A stretch of DNA of 40,640 nucleotides from NCBI GenBank assembly GCA_022360775.1, contig JAKSCD010000129.1:1-40640 (forward strand), given 5' to 3'. Shown here piece by piece: positions 24,493 to 33,419 of the stretch. The notes under the pieces were generated by a model. It ran no database searches. It had not been told where the DNA came from and was given only the letters and a program-made list of their open reading frames with translations. The DNA is from Sneathiellales bacterium. GTDB lineage: Bacteria > Pseudomonadota > Alphaproteobacteria > Sneathiellales > Sneathiellaceae. Made by a program: the position numbers and the translations under genes. Each line of letters begins with the position of its first letter. Positions within the stretch are counted from its first letter, which is position 1.

Positions 24493-26895
24493 ATGAATTT
24501 TAAAGGTTCCGGATCCAAATCAATTTCCCTTCTGCCAAGCGGGAGTACAGATTTTCTGTATCGCCGGGCGGTCGAGCTGTTAGGTGTTTCACTTCTTGTC
24601 CTTGCGGTCCTCGGGGCGGTGATGCTGCTCACCTATTCACCGCTTGATCCCAATTTCAATCACGCCACCAGTGCAGAGCCGGAAAACCTTCTGGGCACCG
24701 TCGGGGCCTATGGCGCGGATCTGTTGCTTCAAACCATCGGGCTTGGCAGCGTTCTGCTTCTTCTGGGGCTTGTCGCCTGGGCCTGGCGGGTCACCTCACA
24801 CAAGGGATTAAAATGGGGTTGGGTCCATGTTGCCCTGTTACCCTTCGGTATTTCTGTAACCGCTGGCGCATTATCCAGCCTTCCGCTCGCTGAAAGCTGG
24901 GCCCTCAATGCCGGCTTTGGCGGGATTGTCGGCGATGTAATCTTTAACGGCCTGGTTCTTCTGGGGACTAAAACCGGCCTTCAGATACCCGATTTCCTGA
25001 TCGCCCTTCTGCTGCTGATCCTTGGCGGCACCCTTCTTGTTCTTGCCTATGCCCTGCCCCTCGCTGAATGGCTTGGAATGGGACGCTCTGTTGTTGCAGG
25101 CGGGAAGAAACTGGCCAGCCTCTCCGGCTATTTGAAAGGTCTGAAGTTTAAAGCTGTTTCTGCTGATGACGAGGAAGAAGAGGCCATGCTGCTCGGCAGC
25201 GCGCCGCAAGCCGAGGAAAAACCAAAAGCCAGAGTCAGGAAGAAAAAGGCAGTCCTGAAAGCGGAGAAAGAAGACCGGGTCAACGAGCCTAAAATCGAAA
25301 CGCAGCGAAAAGAGGTCAAGGCCAGCAAGCGGGTTGCAGCCGAAAAACAGACGGCGCTTGATCTGGGACCTTCCGATATTTACCAGCTTCCGCCGCTTAG
25401 CCTCCTGGCCCTGCCCGATGGCAAACTGGTGAATAAGCCGTTAAGCGAGGAATCCCTGCAAAATAACGCCCGCCTTCTGGAAGGTGTTCTGGATGATTAT
25501 GGTATCAAGGGGGAAATCAGCCGGGTAAGGCCAGGACCCGTGGTCACCCTTTATGAGCTGGAACCTGCGCCGGGCCTCAAAAGCTCCCGCGTAATCGGCC
25601 TTGCGGATGATATTGCCCGTTCAATGAGTGCCATTTCTACCCGTATCGCTGTCATCCCGGGCCGAAATGCTATCGGCATCGAACTGCCCAACCAGCGCCG
25701 GGAAACGGTCCTCCTGAGGGAACTTCTTTCGACCGCGACTTATGAAAGCACCAATTCCAAACTCACCCTTGCATTGGGTAAGGATATTGGCGGTGATCCG
25801 GTGGTTGCGGATCTCGCACGCATGCCGCATCTTCTGATTGCCGGTACAACAGGCTCCGGTAAATCGGTTGCTGTCAACACCATGATCCTCAGCCTTCTTT
25901 ACCGCCTGCCACCGGAAGAATGCCGCTTTATCATGATCGACCCGAAAATGCTGGAACTTTCGGTCTATGACGGTATTCCGCATCTTCTCGCCCCTGTGGT
26001 AACCGAGCCGGGCAAGGCTGTGGTTGCCCTTAAATGGGCTGTGAAAGAGATGGAGAACCGCTATCGCAAGATGGCCGAGCTCGGGGTTAGGAATGTTGAC
26101 GGGTATAACCAGCGCATCCGTGAAGCCAAGAAACGCGGTGAGGAACTGAAACGCACCGTACAGACCGGATTTGATGCCACAACCGGGGAACCGGTTTTTG
26201 AAGAACGGGTTCTGGATACGGATCCGCTTCCTATGATCGTGATCATCGTTGACGAAATGGCAGATCTGATGATGGTTGCCGGCAAGGATATCGAAGCCGC
26301 TGTCCAGCGTCTGGCCCAGATGGCTCGTGCAGCGGGACTTCATGTGATCATGGCAACCCAGCGTCCGTCTGTCGACGTGATCACCGGTACCATCAAGGCC
26401 AATTTCCCGACACGGATCAGCTTCCAGGTCACCTCGAAAATTGACAGCCGCACCGTTCTTGGCGAGCAGGGCGCCGAACAGCTTCTGGGTCAGGGTGATA
26501 TGCTCTACATGCCAGGGGCCGGCCGGGTCCAGCGTGTTCATGGTCCGTTTGTCTCGGACGAGGAAGTGGAAGAGGTCGTCAAATTCCTCAAGTCCCAGGG
26601 TCAGCCAAACTATATGGATGAGGTCACCGAGGAGCAGGAGCCGGAATTTGATGGCATGTCCGGAAATGGCTCAAGCAGCGGAGCTGAATCTGATGCCCTT
26701 TATGACCGGGCCGTTGAACTGGTCTGCCGCGAAAGAAAGGCATCGACAAGTTTTGTACAGCGTCATTTGCAAATCGGCTATAACCGGGCAGCGCGGATCA
26801 TTGACCAGATGGAAAAGGAAGGGGTCATCAGCTCTGCCAATCATGTAGGAAAGCGTGAAGTCCTCGCCAGGGATATTGAAGATCGCTTCACCTGA
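24493..26895 (+). CDS. ftsK: DNA translocase FtsK
   Basis: 800 residues. The N-terminal membrane domain has four helices within about residues 28-195. A charged Lys/Glu linker (about 225-290) follows, then the RecA-like motor with Walker A GTTGSGKSVAVN (about 450) and Walker B MIVIIVDEMADLMM (about 582). The C-terminal gamma winged-helix domain (about 735-800, YDRAVELVCRERKASTSFVQRHLQIGYNRAARIIDQME) reads KOPS sites. Moves chromosome ends through the closing septum and activates XerCD at dif. The start follows the aminotransferase stop by 8 bases. Confidence 0.97.
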   Translation: MNFKGSGSKSISLLPSGSTDFLYRRAVELLGVSLLVLAVLGAVMLLTYSPLDPNFNHATSAEPENLLGTVGAYGADLLLQTIGLGSVLLLLGLVAWAWRVTSHKGLKWGWVHVALLPFGISVTAGALSSLPLAESWALNAGFGGIVGDVIFNGLVLLGTKTGLQIPDFLIALLLLILGGTLLVLAYALPLAEWLGMGRSVVAGGKKLASLSGYLKGLKFKAVSADDEEEEAMLLGSAPQAEEKPKARVRKKKAVLKAEKEDRVNEPKIETQRKEVKASKRVAAEKQTALDLGPSDIYQLPPLSLLALPDGKLVNKPLSEESLQNNARLLEGVLDDYGIKGEISRVRPGPVVTLYELEPAPGLKSSRVIGLADDIARSMSAISTRIAVIPGRNAIGIELPNQRRETVLLRELLSTATYESTNSKLTLALGKDIGGDPVVADLARMPHLLIAGTTGSGKSVAVNTMILSLLYRLPPEECRFIMIDPKMLELSVYDGIPHLLAPVVTEPGKAVVALKWAVKEMENRYRKMAELGVRNVDGYNQRIREAKKRGEELKRTVQTGFDATTGEPVFEERVLDTDPLPMIVIIVDEMADLMMVAGKDIEAAVQRLAQMARAAGLHVIMATQRPSVDVITGTIKANFPTRISFQVTSKIDSRTVLGEQGAEQLLGQGDMLYMPGAGRVQRVHGPFVSDEEVEEVVKFLKSQGQPNYMDEVTEEQEPEFDGMSGNGSSSGAESDALYDRAVELVCRERKASTSFVQRHLQIGYNRAARIIDQMEKEGVISSANHVGKREVLARDIEDRFT

Positions 26896-27001
26896 TCGTG
26901 TTTTGGCTAGGCTCCTTTCTTCCTTTTGCCCTTTTCGGCTGGTAAGGAGTGCATAAATATCTAAATGTGCTTTTGAACAATCGTTTTTGACAGGAACCTG
27001 G

Positions 27002-27619
27002 ATGGCGTTTCGATTTTCTTATACAGCAGTCCTTTTCATGCTGCTTCTGACCACTGCCCTTTCCGAGGCGACAGCCAGGCAGCTCACCACAAGCGAAAAG
27101 CTCGAGGTGGCACGGGCGGAAACCTACCTTAATCAGATCAAGTCCATGAAAGCCCGCTTCCTGCAGGTCAATGCTGAAGGACAAATCGCCGAGGGTGAAG
27201 TTTCCATGCGCCGCCCCGGCCGGATGCGCTTTGAATATGAACCTCCGGCCCAGATCCTTGTCATTGCGGACGGAACCTGGCTCATTTTACATGACAAGGA
27301 ACTGGAAGAAACCAACCGGCTTCCGCTTTATTCCACTCCGATCAGTGTTCTTTTAAAAGAAAAAGTGGCACTTTCCGGTGATGTTACGGTTATTTCAGTC
27401 GAACAGGACCCCGGGGTGACCCGGCTGAACATCATTGATACGGACGAGCCCGAAGAAGGGGGCATTACCCTCGTCTTTGAAACAAAACCCTATCAGCTCC
27501 GCAAATGGCTGGTCACCGATCCACAAGGAAATGTCACAAGTGTCTCCTTAAGTAATGTTGAACGCGGCGTTAAGTTCAACCCGGAGATTTTCACATTTTC
27601 AGACTATGATTACGATTAA
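27002..27619 (+). CDS. lolA: Outer-membrane lipoprotein carrier protein LolA
   Basis: 205 residues from ATG 27002, with AGGA 6 bases upstream; the track's TTG at 26987 is rejected. Signal peptide MAFRFSYTAVLFMLLLTTALSEATA. LolA fold signatures: YLNQIKSMKARFLQVNAEGQIAEGEVSMRRPGRMRFEYEPP, then IADGTWLILHDKELEETNRLPL and WLVTDPQGNVTSVSLSNVERG. Shuttles lipoproteins from LolCDE across the periplasm. Downstream of ftsK by 106 bases, the common alphaproteobacterial order. Confidence 0.93.
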   Translation: MAFRFSYTAVLFMLLLTTALSEATARQLTTSEKLEVARAETYLNQIKSMKARFLQVNAEGQIAEGEVSMRRPGRMRFEYEPPAQILVIADGTWLILHDKELEETNRLPLYSTPISVLLKEKVALSGDVTVISVEQDPGVTRLNIIDTDEPEEGGITLVFETKPYQLRKWLVTDPQGNVTSVSLSNVERGVKFNPEIFTFSDYDYD

Positions 27620-27681
27620 CAGAGGCGTCGGGGCCGGGAATTTATCCTTAAAAACCCCCGATTTTCCAGACAGGTAAAGGT

Positions 27682-28278
27682 ATGAGTTACGAAGAAGACG
27701 AATTTGACGAGGAAGAGCTGGATATTGAGGAATATCCGACCCTTCGCTCTGTTGTTCGTTTCAATAAATTGCTGAGCTCTGTACACTGGTTTCAGGATCT
27801 TGGAGAACCTCTTGATAAGGAAAGCCAGGAAACTGCCCGCTATTTCGCGGACGCTCTCGGATTTCCGGATGCCTATGTCGCACTCATCGGGGATTGGGAG
27901 GAAGCGGCTTATGCCGCTGCCAATCCTGACTGGAACACAGAGGGCTGGGAAGCAGAAGAACAGCTTATGGCAACCCTGACCAACCAGGCCCTGGACCTGA
28001 TGAGTGAAGAGGATCTGGGTCTCGCCCTTACCCATGTGGCCGCAACAGCGTCCCCGCTTATTGACGAGGTTGTAGAAGCTCTCGCCGATGAATATGGCCT
28101 TGCGGATCAGGCCTTTCTTAACGCAGCCAAAGGTGCTGCCCTTCAGGCCTGCCACCAGTCTGCCCTGGTCCTTGCGGCAGGTGAAGAAGATACTCACCCC
28201 TTTGCCCTGAAATACCGTTTATTTGAGCTGGGTCGCTGGCCCATTGGTATTACAGGAAACAGTTTCAATATATTTTAA
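27682..28278 (+). CDS. Acidic helical protein of unknown function
   Basis: 198 residues with a very acidic N-terminus (SYEEDEFDEEELDIEEYP) followed by an all-helical body rich in Ala and Leu (EEDLGLALTHVAATASPLIDEVVEALADEYGLADQAFLNAAKGAALQACHQSALVL). No signal peptide, no membrane segment, one Cys. AAAGG is close to the ATG. It lies between lolA (62 bases) and exonuclease III (25 bases), so it is probably in that operon. I do not recognise a family. Confidence 0.8.
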   Translation: MSYEEDEFDEEELDIEEYPTLRSVVRFNKLLSSVHWFQDLGEPLDKESQETARYFADALGFPDAYVALIGDWEEAAYAAANPDWNTEGWEAEEQLMATLTNQALDLMSEEDLGLALTHVAATASPLIDEVVEALADEYGLADQAFLNAAKGAALQACHQSALVLAAGEEDTHPFALKYRLFELGRWPIGITGNSFNIF

Positions 28279-28303
28279 CCCATAACGGAACCGGAATAAA
28301 AAT

Positions 28304-29101
28304 ATGCGCCTTGTGACCTGGAATATAAACTCGGTTCGTGCTCGCCTTGCCCATGCCGACCACCTGATCGAAAAACACAATCCTGATGTAATCTGTCTGC
28401 AGGAAACAAAGGTTACGGATAACGAATTTCCTCTAAAATCCTTTATAAAACAAGGATTTGAGCATTTTGAAATTTCAGGACAGAAAAGCTATAACGGTGT
28501 TGCCATCTTCTCCCGTACACCGATTGAGAAGATCGAGGCACCGCTATGGTGCAAAAAAGACGATAAACGGCATCTTGCTGTCAAGCTGGCGGACGGAACA
28601 ATTGTTCATAACTTTTATGTCCCGGCAGGCGGTGATGTTCCGGATCCGGAACAGAATGATAAATTTGCTCATAAACTGACGTTCATGAAAGAGATGAAAG
28701 ACTGGTTTGCCGCCCAGAAATCTGAAAACAAAGGTATGATCCTGGTTGGTGATCTGAATGTCGCCCCTCTTGAAAATGATGTCTGGAGCCACAAACAACT
28801 GCTGAAAATCGTGTCTCACACGCCCATTGAGGTCGATCACCTGAATGATGTCATGGCGTCTCATGACTGGATTGACATGATGCGCCACATTATTCCGGAA
28901 CCGGAACGTCTATACAGCTGGTGGAGCTATAGGGCGCGTGACTGGAAAAAATCCAATAAGGGCCGCCGGCTCGATCATGTCTGGGTGACACCGGCTCTCA
29001 AGGACAGCATGAAGGACATGTTTGTGGATCTCGATATTCGGGATCTTGAAAAACCCTCTGATCACGCGCCGGTCATTGCTGATTTTAACCTCGCCCTCTG
29101 A
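28304..29101 (+). CDS. xth: Exodeoxyribonuclease III
   Basis: 265 residues. EEP-family nuclease: MRLVTWNINSVRARL, the metal-binding Glu in CLQETKV, NGVAIFSR, YVPAGGDVPD, GDLNVAPLENDVW, RLDHVWVTP, and the catalytic end PSDHAPVIADF. All active-site residues of the AP endonuclease/3'-5' exonuclease group are present. Repairs abasic sites and blocked 3' ends. The TetR gene converges 6 bases downstream. Confidence 0.95.
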   Translation: MRLVTWNINSVRARLAHADHLIEKHNPDVICLQETKVTDNEFPLKSFIKQGFEHFEISGQKSYNGVAIFSRTPIEKIEAPLWCKKDDKRHLAVKLADGTIVHNFYVPAGGDVPDPEQNDKFAHKLTFMKEMKDWFAAQKSENKGMILVGDLNVAPLENDVWSHKQLLKIVSHTPIEVDHLNDVMASHDWIDMMRHIIPEPERLYSWWSYRARDWKKSNKGRRLDHVWVTPALKDSMKDMFVDLDIRDLEKPSDHAPVIADFNLAL

Positions 29102-29107
29102 TCCCTT

Positions 29108-29704
29108 TTAAAGGATGGCCCTCGCAGCATTAAGCAGGGCTTCCTTCTCGCCGGATGACGGTTCATCTCCGTTTAAGGCATATCGAAGGGCCGCTCCTTC
29201 CACCAGATCGAGGATAAAATCCGCTTTCAGGGCAAGGACCTCTTCCTCTTCACTCTTTTTCCAGGCTTTCAGAAATGCTGCAAATCCCCGGGAGACCTTC
29301 TGGCGATTTTCCTCGAAAATCTCATGGATCTCTTTATTGCGCATGGCTTCAGAAAAAATCTCGACCGCCAGGACAGCGTTATCTGACTGGAAAGTCTGAT
29401 CAAAATACTGGGCTAGAAAAGCCTCAAAACAGGTATCTTTATCATCCTTCTTTTCCAGAAGCTTTAAAAGATCTGCATTTTCCTCCTCTTCGAAAGAGGC
29501 AAAAGCCATAATCAGATCCTGCTTGTTTTCAAAGTGATTATAGAGATTGCCAAGACTGACACCGGCTGTGTTGGCGATATCGCGCATACTGCTCTGGTGG
29601 AACCCCTTGGCAATAAAACAGGCGGCGGCGGCCTCGACAATCTTCAGTTTTGTTTGCTCTGCCTTGGCGGCACGGGTAAGCGGAAACAGTTTTTTTTCTG
29701 GCAT
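29108..29704 (-). CDS. TetR-family transcriptional regulator
   Basis: 198 residues. HTH: TKLKIVEAAAACFIAKGFHQSSMRDIANTAGVSLGNLYNHFENKQDLI, followed by a helical ligand domain. AAGGA precedes the ATG. It diverges from a small membrane protein plus fatty-acid-hydroxylase-family gene, with a perfect palindrome between them (29738-29751). Likely controls that membrane-lipid or hydrophobic-substrate unit and itself. Confidence 0.92.
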   Translation of the reverse strand: MPEKKLFPLTRAAKAEQTKLKIVEAAAACFIAKGFHQSSMRDIANTAGVSLGNLYNHFENKQDLIMAFASFEEEENADLLKLLEKKDDKDTCFEAFLAQYFDQTFQSDNAVLAVEIFSEAMRNKEIHEIFEENRQKVSRGFAAFLKAWKKSEEEEVLALKADFILDLVEGAALRYALNGDEPSSGEKEALLNAARAIL

Positions 29705-29737
29705 GGTCTTGTTCCTTTCCTTTATCTATATATATAC

Positions 29738-29751
29738 TGAACGTACGTTCA
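29738..29751. promoter_or_regulatory. TetR operator
   Basis: Perfect 14-bp palindrome TGAACGTACGTTCA, centred between the divergent TetR start (29704) and the 57-aa gene start (29778). Typical size and position for a TetR operator. Confidence 0.82.
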
Positions 29752-29777
29752 TTCAATATTTATTTTGAGGTAGCAGC

Positions 29778-29951
29778 ATGCGAACGCAAAAAGGCTGGAT
29801 TCTGGGCTTTCTGGGATTGATCGGTGTGGTGAAATTACCGGATATCATGTATGCGGTGACCGGTTTTGGCCCCTGGACAGACCTGGTGCATCTTTTGTGG
29901 TTTCTCTGGTTTCTTAATTTCATTCCCGATTTTGACCAGGGAGAAGCCTGA
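29778..29951 (+). CDS. 57-aa membrane protein coupled to the hydroxylase gene
   Basis: Too short for the ORF track. Reads MRTQKGWILGFLGLIGVVKLPDIMYAVTGFGPWTDLVHLLWFLWFLNFIPDFDQGEA: two hydrophobic helices (about 7-17 and 34-48) separated by a short polar turn, acidic end. GAGG lies 7 bases before the ATG. The stop overlaps the next start as TGATG, so translation is coupled to the hydroxylase-family gene. It is likely a small partner or stabilising subunit of that enzyme; this is inference from coupling and topology. I know no named family. Confidence 0.82.
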   Translation: MRTQKGWILGFLGLIGVVKLPDIMYAVTGFGPWTDLVHLLWFLWFLNFIPDFDQGEA

Positions 29952-30817
29952 TGGAAACACTGGAAGAGCAGTTTCTAGCCTATCAGGCGGTCCTGGACTG
30001 GATGGATATTTTTGCCATCGCTTTCGCCATATTCTTTATTGGCGACTGTCTTTTTGATTTCTGTTTCAAACGCCGCCCCGGCTGGAAAGAGACATTTGCC
30101 AACGGCTTTATCTTTCTGGTAAATGCCGGGCTTGATGTTCTGGGTTTCGGCCTTCTCTTCATTCTCGGTCTGGTGATTTTTGAACCGCTGGCCGTCTTTG
30201 ACATTCCCAAAAGCTGGTGGTACTGGCCGCTCACCCTGCTGGCGGCGGATCTTTCCTATTACTGGATGCATCGGCTGGAACATGAAATCCGCCTGTTCTG
30301 GGCGGTTCATGTGGTGCATCATTCCTCCCCGGAATTTAACACCTCAACAGCCTTTCGCCTTTCCTGGGTGGAAAGCCTGTATGAGTGGATCTTCCTTGTT
30401 CCCATGATCCTGCTGGGATTTGGCGTTGTGGAAACCCTGATCGCGATCCTGATTGTTATCCAGTATCAAAGCTGGATCCATACGGAAAAGATTGGCCGGC
30501 TCGGCTTTCTTGACAAGATCTTCAATACCCCCTCCGCTCATCGGGTTCATCACGGCTCGACGCCGGATTGTATCGATAAAAATTATGGCGGGATCCTCAT
30601 GCTCTGGGATCATCTGTTTGGCACTTACCAGTCTGAGCCTGAAAAAAATATCTATGGCATCACGACACCGCTGGGAACGTCCAATCCCTTTACCATCAAC
30701 TTTGCTGAATTCGGGGCAATCGGGCGTGATGTTATTCGTCTTAAAGGCATGAAAAACAAGCTTCTTGCGCTCTTTGGAAGGCCTGGCGCCACCGAGCAGA
30801 AGGAAAACAGTCAGTGA
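29951..30817 (+). CDS. Fatty acid hydroxylase/sterol desaturase superfamily membrane enzyme
   Basis: 288 residues. A di-iron membrane oxygenase with the histidine clusters HRLEH, HVVHHSS and HRVHHG, set between hydrophobic helices, plus WIHTEK upstream of the last cluster. Hydroxylates or desaturates a lipid, sterol-like or carotenoid-like substrate in the inner membrane; the substrate is unknown. Coupled to the preceding 57-aa gene through TGATG and under the divergent TetR operator. The tail overlaps the convergent diguanylate cyclase gene by 7 bases. Confidence 0.92.
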   Translation: METLEEQFLAYQAVLDWMDIFAIAFAIFFIGDCLFDFCFKRRPGWKETFANGFIFLVNAGLDVLGFGLLFILGLVIFEPLAVFDIPKSWWYWPLTLLAADLSYYWMHRLEHEIRLFWAVHVVHHSSPEFNTSTAFRLSWVESLYEWIFLVPMILLGFGVVETLIAILIVIQYQSWIHTEKIGRLGFLDKIFNTPSAHRVHHGSTPDCIDKNYGGILMLWDHLFGTYQSEPEKNIYGITTPLGTSNPFTINFAEFGAIGRDVIRLKGMKNKLLALFGRPGATEQKENSQ

Positions 30818-31923
30818 TTTTTCGGGCTGTTTTCCTTGCCTTCAAAATGCCAGTGATGCTTGCCATCACGGCGGGCCTTTTTCTTGGCTTCATACATCAG
30901 CCTGTCGGCCAGCTGGACAAGTTCTTCCGGCTCTTCAAAATGGGTCGGACCCACCTGGACGACGCCAATTGAAAAGGTCACAGGATGGGTGCATTTCCCG
31001 TCAAAATCCTCAACCATCCGGCTGAGAACCGCCTCGACTTCTTCAAGGGTGGTTCTCGGCATAACGAGGCAAAATTCGTCTCCGCCATAGCGGACTGAAA
31101 TATCGACGGACCGGGTAACCGACATCATCGTTTCAGCAACCTGCATCAGGACTTCGTCCCCTATATGATGTCCGTAAGTATCATTGACCTCCTTGAAACC
31201 GTTCAGATCCAGATAGGCCAGAATAAAGGAAAGCCGGTGTCGCTCTGCAACCCGGCATTCATGCTTTAGAAACTCGTAAAGGGCCCGGCGATTGTAAAGC
31301 CCTGTCAATCCGTCCTTTTGCGATCGTTCATGCAGGCGGTTAAACATGGAATCCACTTTTATCCCGACCTGCGAGGCATATTGCTCCACCTCAACCGTCG
31401 CTGTTTGCATTTCCGTCAGGTAGGCTTCCACATAGGCGTCAAAAACCAGTTCCGCGTCAAAGAGAAGAATTTTATGAAGCGCCTTCTTGACCAGAACAGC
31501 ATCTTCAACAAAACAGGCCGCTTCAATTTCCCGATCCAGCAGGCTCTGTAATTTGGCATGGGCTTTCATATAAAGCTTTGGCCGCACATCCAGGCGTTTA
31601 TGCACCTTGCCAACCCTGAGCCGGGAATTGACATATTGATCGTCATATGTGCCTTCAAAGATCTGCCGGATATAGACTTTCATATAGCCTTCCAGCCGGC
31701 GCAGGGTATCCACATCCCCGATGATCTGGGCGATTTCGGCATCGGCAAGCTGATACTCGTAATATTCGTCGACCAGATCCTTGGCAACACGGTTCATATG
31801 ATCTGAAACCGTTTTCAGTCTTTCCGTATCATCATCGGTAAAATTGAGGAGATGCAAACGGCGGGCAATTTCCCGCTCGGAATATCCCATTTGGTCGATA
31901 AGGGTCTTTTCCGTTACCTTCAT
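30811..31923 (-). CDS. Globin-coupled diguanylate cyclase
   Basis: 370 residues. The N-terminal globin-sensor domain (about 1-165) has the expected proximal heme His108 in RLRVGKVHKRLDVRPKLYMKAH. A short helical linker (about 170-200) is followed by a GGDEF domain (about 203-360) with intact active site RYGGDEF (280-284) and the product-inhibition I-site RSVD (271-274), five residues upstream. It should make c-di-GMP in response to O2 or another heme ligand, like DosC and related sensors. AGGA lies upstream of the ATG. It has no partner gene of the same operon. Confidence 0.92.
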   Translation of the reverse strand: MKVTEKTLIDQMGYSEREIARRLHLLNFTDDDTERLKTVSDHMNRVAKDLVDEYYEYQLADAEIAQIIGDVDTLRRLEGYMKVYIRQIFEGTYDDQYVNSRLRVGKVHKRLDVRPKLYMKAHAKLQSLLDREIEAACFVEDAVLVKKALHKILLFDAELVFDAYVEAYLTEMQTATVEVEQYASQVGIKVDSMFNRLHERSQKDGLTGLYNRRALYEFLKHECRVAERHRLSFILAYLDLNGFKEVNDTYGHHIGDEVLMQVAETMMSVTRSVDISVRYGGDEFCLVMPRTTLEEVEAVLSRMVEDFDGKCTHPVTFSIGVVQVGPTHFEEPEELVQLADRLMYEAKKKARRDGKHHWHFEGKENSPKNH

Positions 31924-32114
31924 CTAATTTCCTAAATTACCCACCAGCTCAAGACGTTAATTTATGGATCTTCCTAAAACTTAAGATATAATTTATTATA
32001 TTAAGAATATTTGAATATTTAATTAACCCCTATTCCTTACCCTTAATCCGGTTAATTTTGCCTTTATTTCTGATGCAGAACAATTCGCTTTTCGACTTAT
32101 GCCCTTGGGCATAA

Positions 32115-32606
32115 TCAGATCCTTTTCCGGTAGAGATAATATCTGTTCGCGGGAACTCCAGCGGGTACCGGCAGTTCTTCAAAGGCCTCGCCGTCAAAAG
32201 GCTGGTCACTGATAATCAGAGCACCCGGCTGCAGCAGGGGCTCAAGATGGGGGTAAATCCGATCGGAAAGGGAAAGGCTTGCTGACTTGTCACCGCTCCC
32301 GATATCACAATGGGCCAGTTTCGCCTTGCCTGTCATTTTTTCAGCGGTTTTTGGAAGAGTGGACAAAAAATCCCCGATAATCATATGGGCATGATCAGGA
32401 ACGCAATCGGGATGCGCCTTGACATGACGGTCAAAGACATAAATATCCTCTGCATCGAATAGAGAGCGAAGATGGTCATAGGTCCGTCCATTACCAAGTC
32501 CCAGCTCCAGAATTGCACCGGGCGCCCCCTTCAGCTCTTCTGCAGCCCAATTCAGGCAATCGCGCTGCGCGGACATCCGGCGAATAAAACTGTCTAGTCG
32601 GCTCAC
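32115..32606 (-). CDS. Small class I SAM-dependent methyltransferase-like protein (GTG start)
   Basis: 163 residues from GTG 32606, with GAGG 9 bases upstream, preferred over the track's GTG at 32648 that lacks a ribosome site. SAM-binding motif I is AILELGLGNGRTYDHL and motif II is IYVFDRHVKAHP; ALIISDQPF may end the fold. The protein lacks a large substrate domain. Begins SRLDSFIRRMSAQRDCLNWAAEEL. Substrate unknown. Stands alone between AT-rich flanks. Confidence 0.8.
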   Translation of the reverse strand: MSRLDSFIRRMSAQRDCLNWAAEELKGAPGAILELGLGNGRTYDHLRSLFDAEDIYVFDRHVKAHPDCVPDHAHMIIGDFLSTLPKTAEKMTGKAKLAHCDIGSGDKSASLSLSDRIYPHLEPLLQPGALIISDQPFDGEAFEELPVPAGVPANRYYLYRKRI

Positions 32607-32744
32607 AAGTAAATCCTCAAAAAAACACCATTTTTCAGCCCCGGCCACGGGGCGGGAGATGCGCTTACCATAAGGTGCTTTTTGGGCAGCTGAACAGCCC
32701 TGTTTTTTTAATGACGGTATTTTATCCAGTTCGTGAGAAATTCA

Positions 32745-33377
32745 TCACGCAACCGGTAACTCCAGCCCTTCATTATGGGCAATTGCGGTCCCCTGCTTCG
32801 TGACCAGAGATCCACTCAGCTCTCCATTTTGAAGGGAATAGGAAAAACTCATGCCTTTGGCCTCATTGGCGACTGACAGGACCCAGTCATAATAGGTCTC
32901 CATCATGGAGGGGTTTGCATCCGCCCCCTTCATGGCCATTTCCGTCGCCGCCCCAATTCGGCTGATAACACTTCCCGTATGGGCGCCGATCAGTGAATTT
33001 CGAAGTTCCCTCGCGGTGCCTTCGTTAATTTCCCGCTCCACCTCGGAAAGAAGAGGGTGATCCCCTTCCACGACGAACGTTCCATCACCTGAAGAAGTAA
33101 TATTCACCGTCTCCCCTTCTGGGATCCCGTATTTCTGCATCAGGGCTTTCAGCTCGGTTTCAGCATTGGCCATATGCACAGCAGGATCGAGAGTAATATT
33201 GGGCAATTGACTCAAAAGCCCGACCCCTTTTTGCGCCGCTTCAGAAAGCTCGACAATAACGGCGGCGTCTTCTTTCTTTTCTGTAGCCCCGCCTCCCTGC
33301 GGAGGAGGGGAGTTATAGGCATATGCTGCTTTCTGGACAATATTGGGGGCGTAGGGGGCATAGGTTTCACCAATCAT
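32745..33377 (-). CDS. Unknown protein, paralog B of a tandem pair
   Basis: 210 residues, no signal peptide or membrane helix. AGGAG lies 6 bases before the ATG. A low-complexity N-terminus (PPPQGGG) leads to a VELSEAAQ segment, then TELKALMQKYGIPEGETVNITSSGDGTFVVEGDHP, LRNSLIGAHTGSVI and a C-terminal FSYSLQNGELSGSLVTKQG. The same blocks occur in the same order in the upstream neighbour. Function unknown. The xVxLSxAAQ block recalls short motifs in flagellar and secreted proteins, but I would not assign on that. Confidence 0.8.
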   Translation of the reverse strand: MIGETYAPYAPNIVQKAAYAYNSPPPQGGGATEKKEDAAVIVELSEAAQKGVGLLSQLPNITLDPAVHMANAETELKALMQKYGIPEGETVNITSSGDGTFVVEGDHPLLSEVEREINEGTARELRNSLIGAHTGSVISRIGAATEMAMKGADANPSMMETYYDWVLSVANEAKGMSFSYSLQNGELSGSLVTKQGTAIAHNEGLELPVA

Positions 33378-33419
33378 AACGATCTCCTATCGGCATTATC
33401 TGGTTTTCGGGCGGGATAT

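Noticed and set aside
25621-26541. 306-aa minus-strand ORF
   Set aside because: Shadow of the ftsK motor domain; His- and Cys-rich translation with no domain sense.
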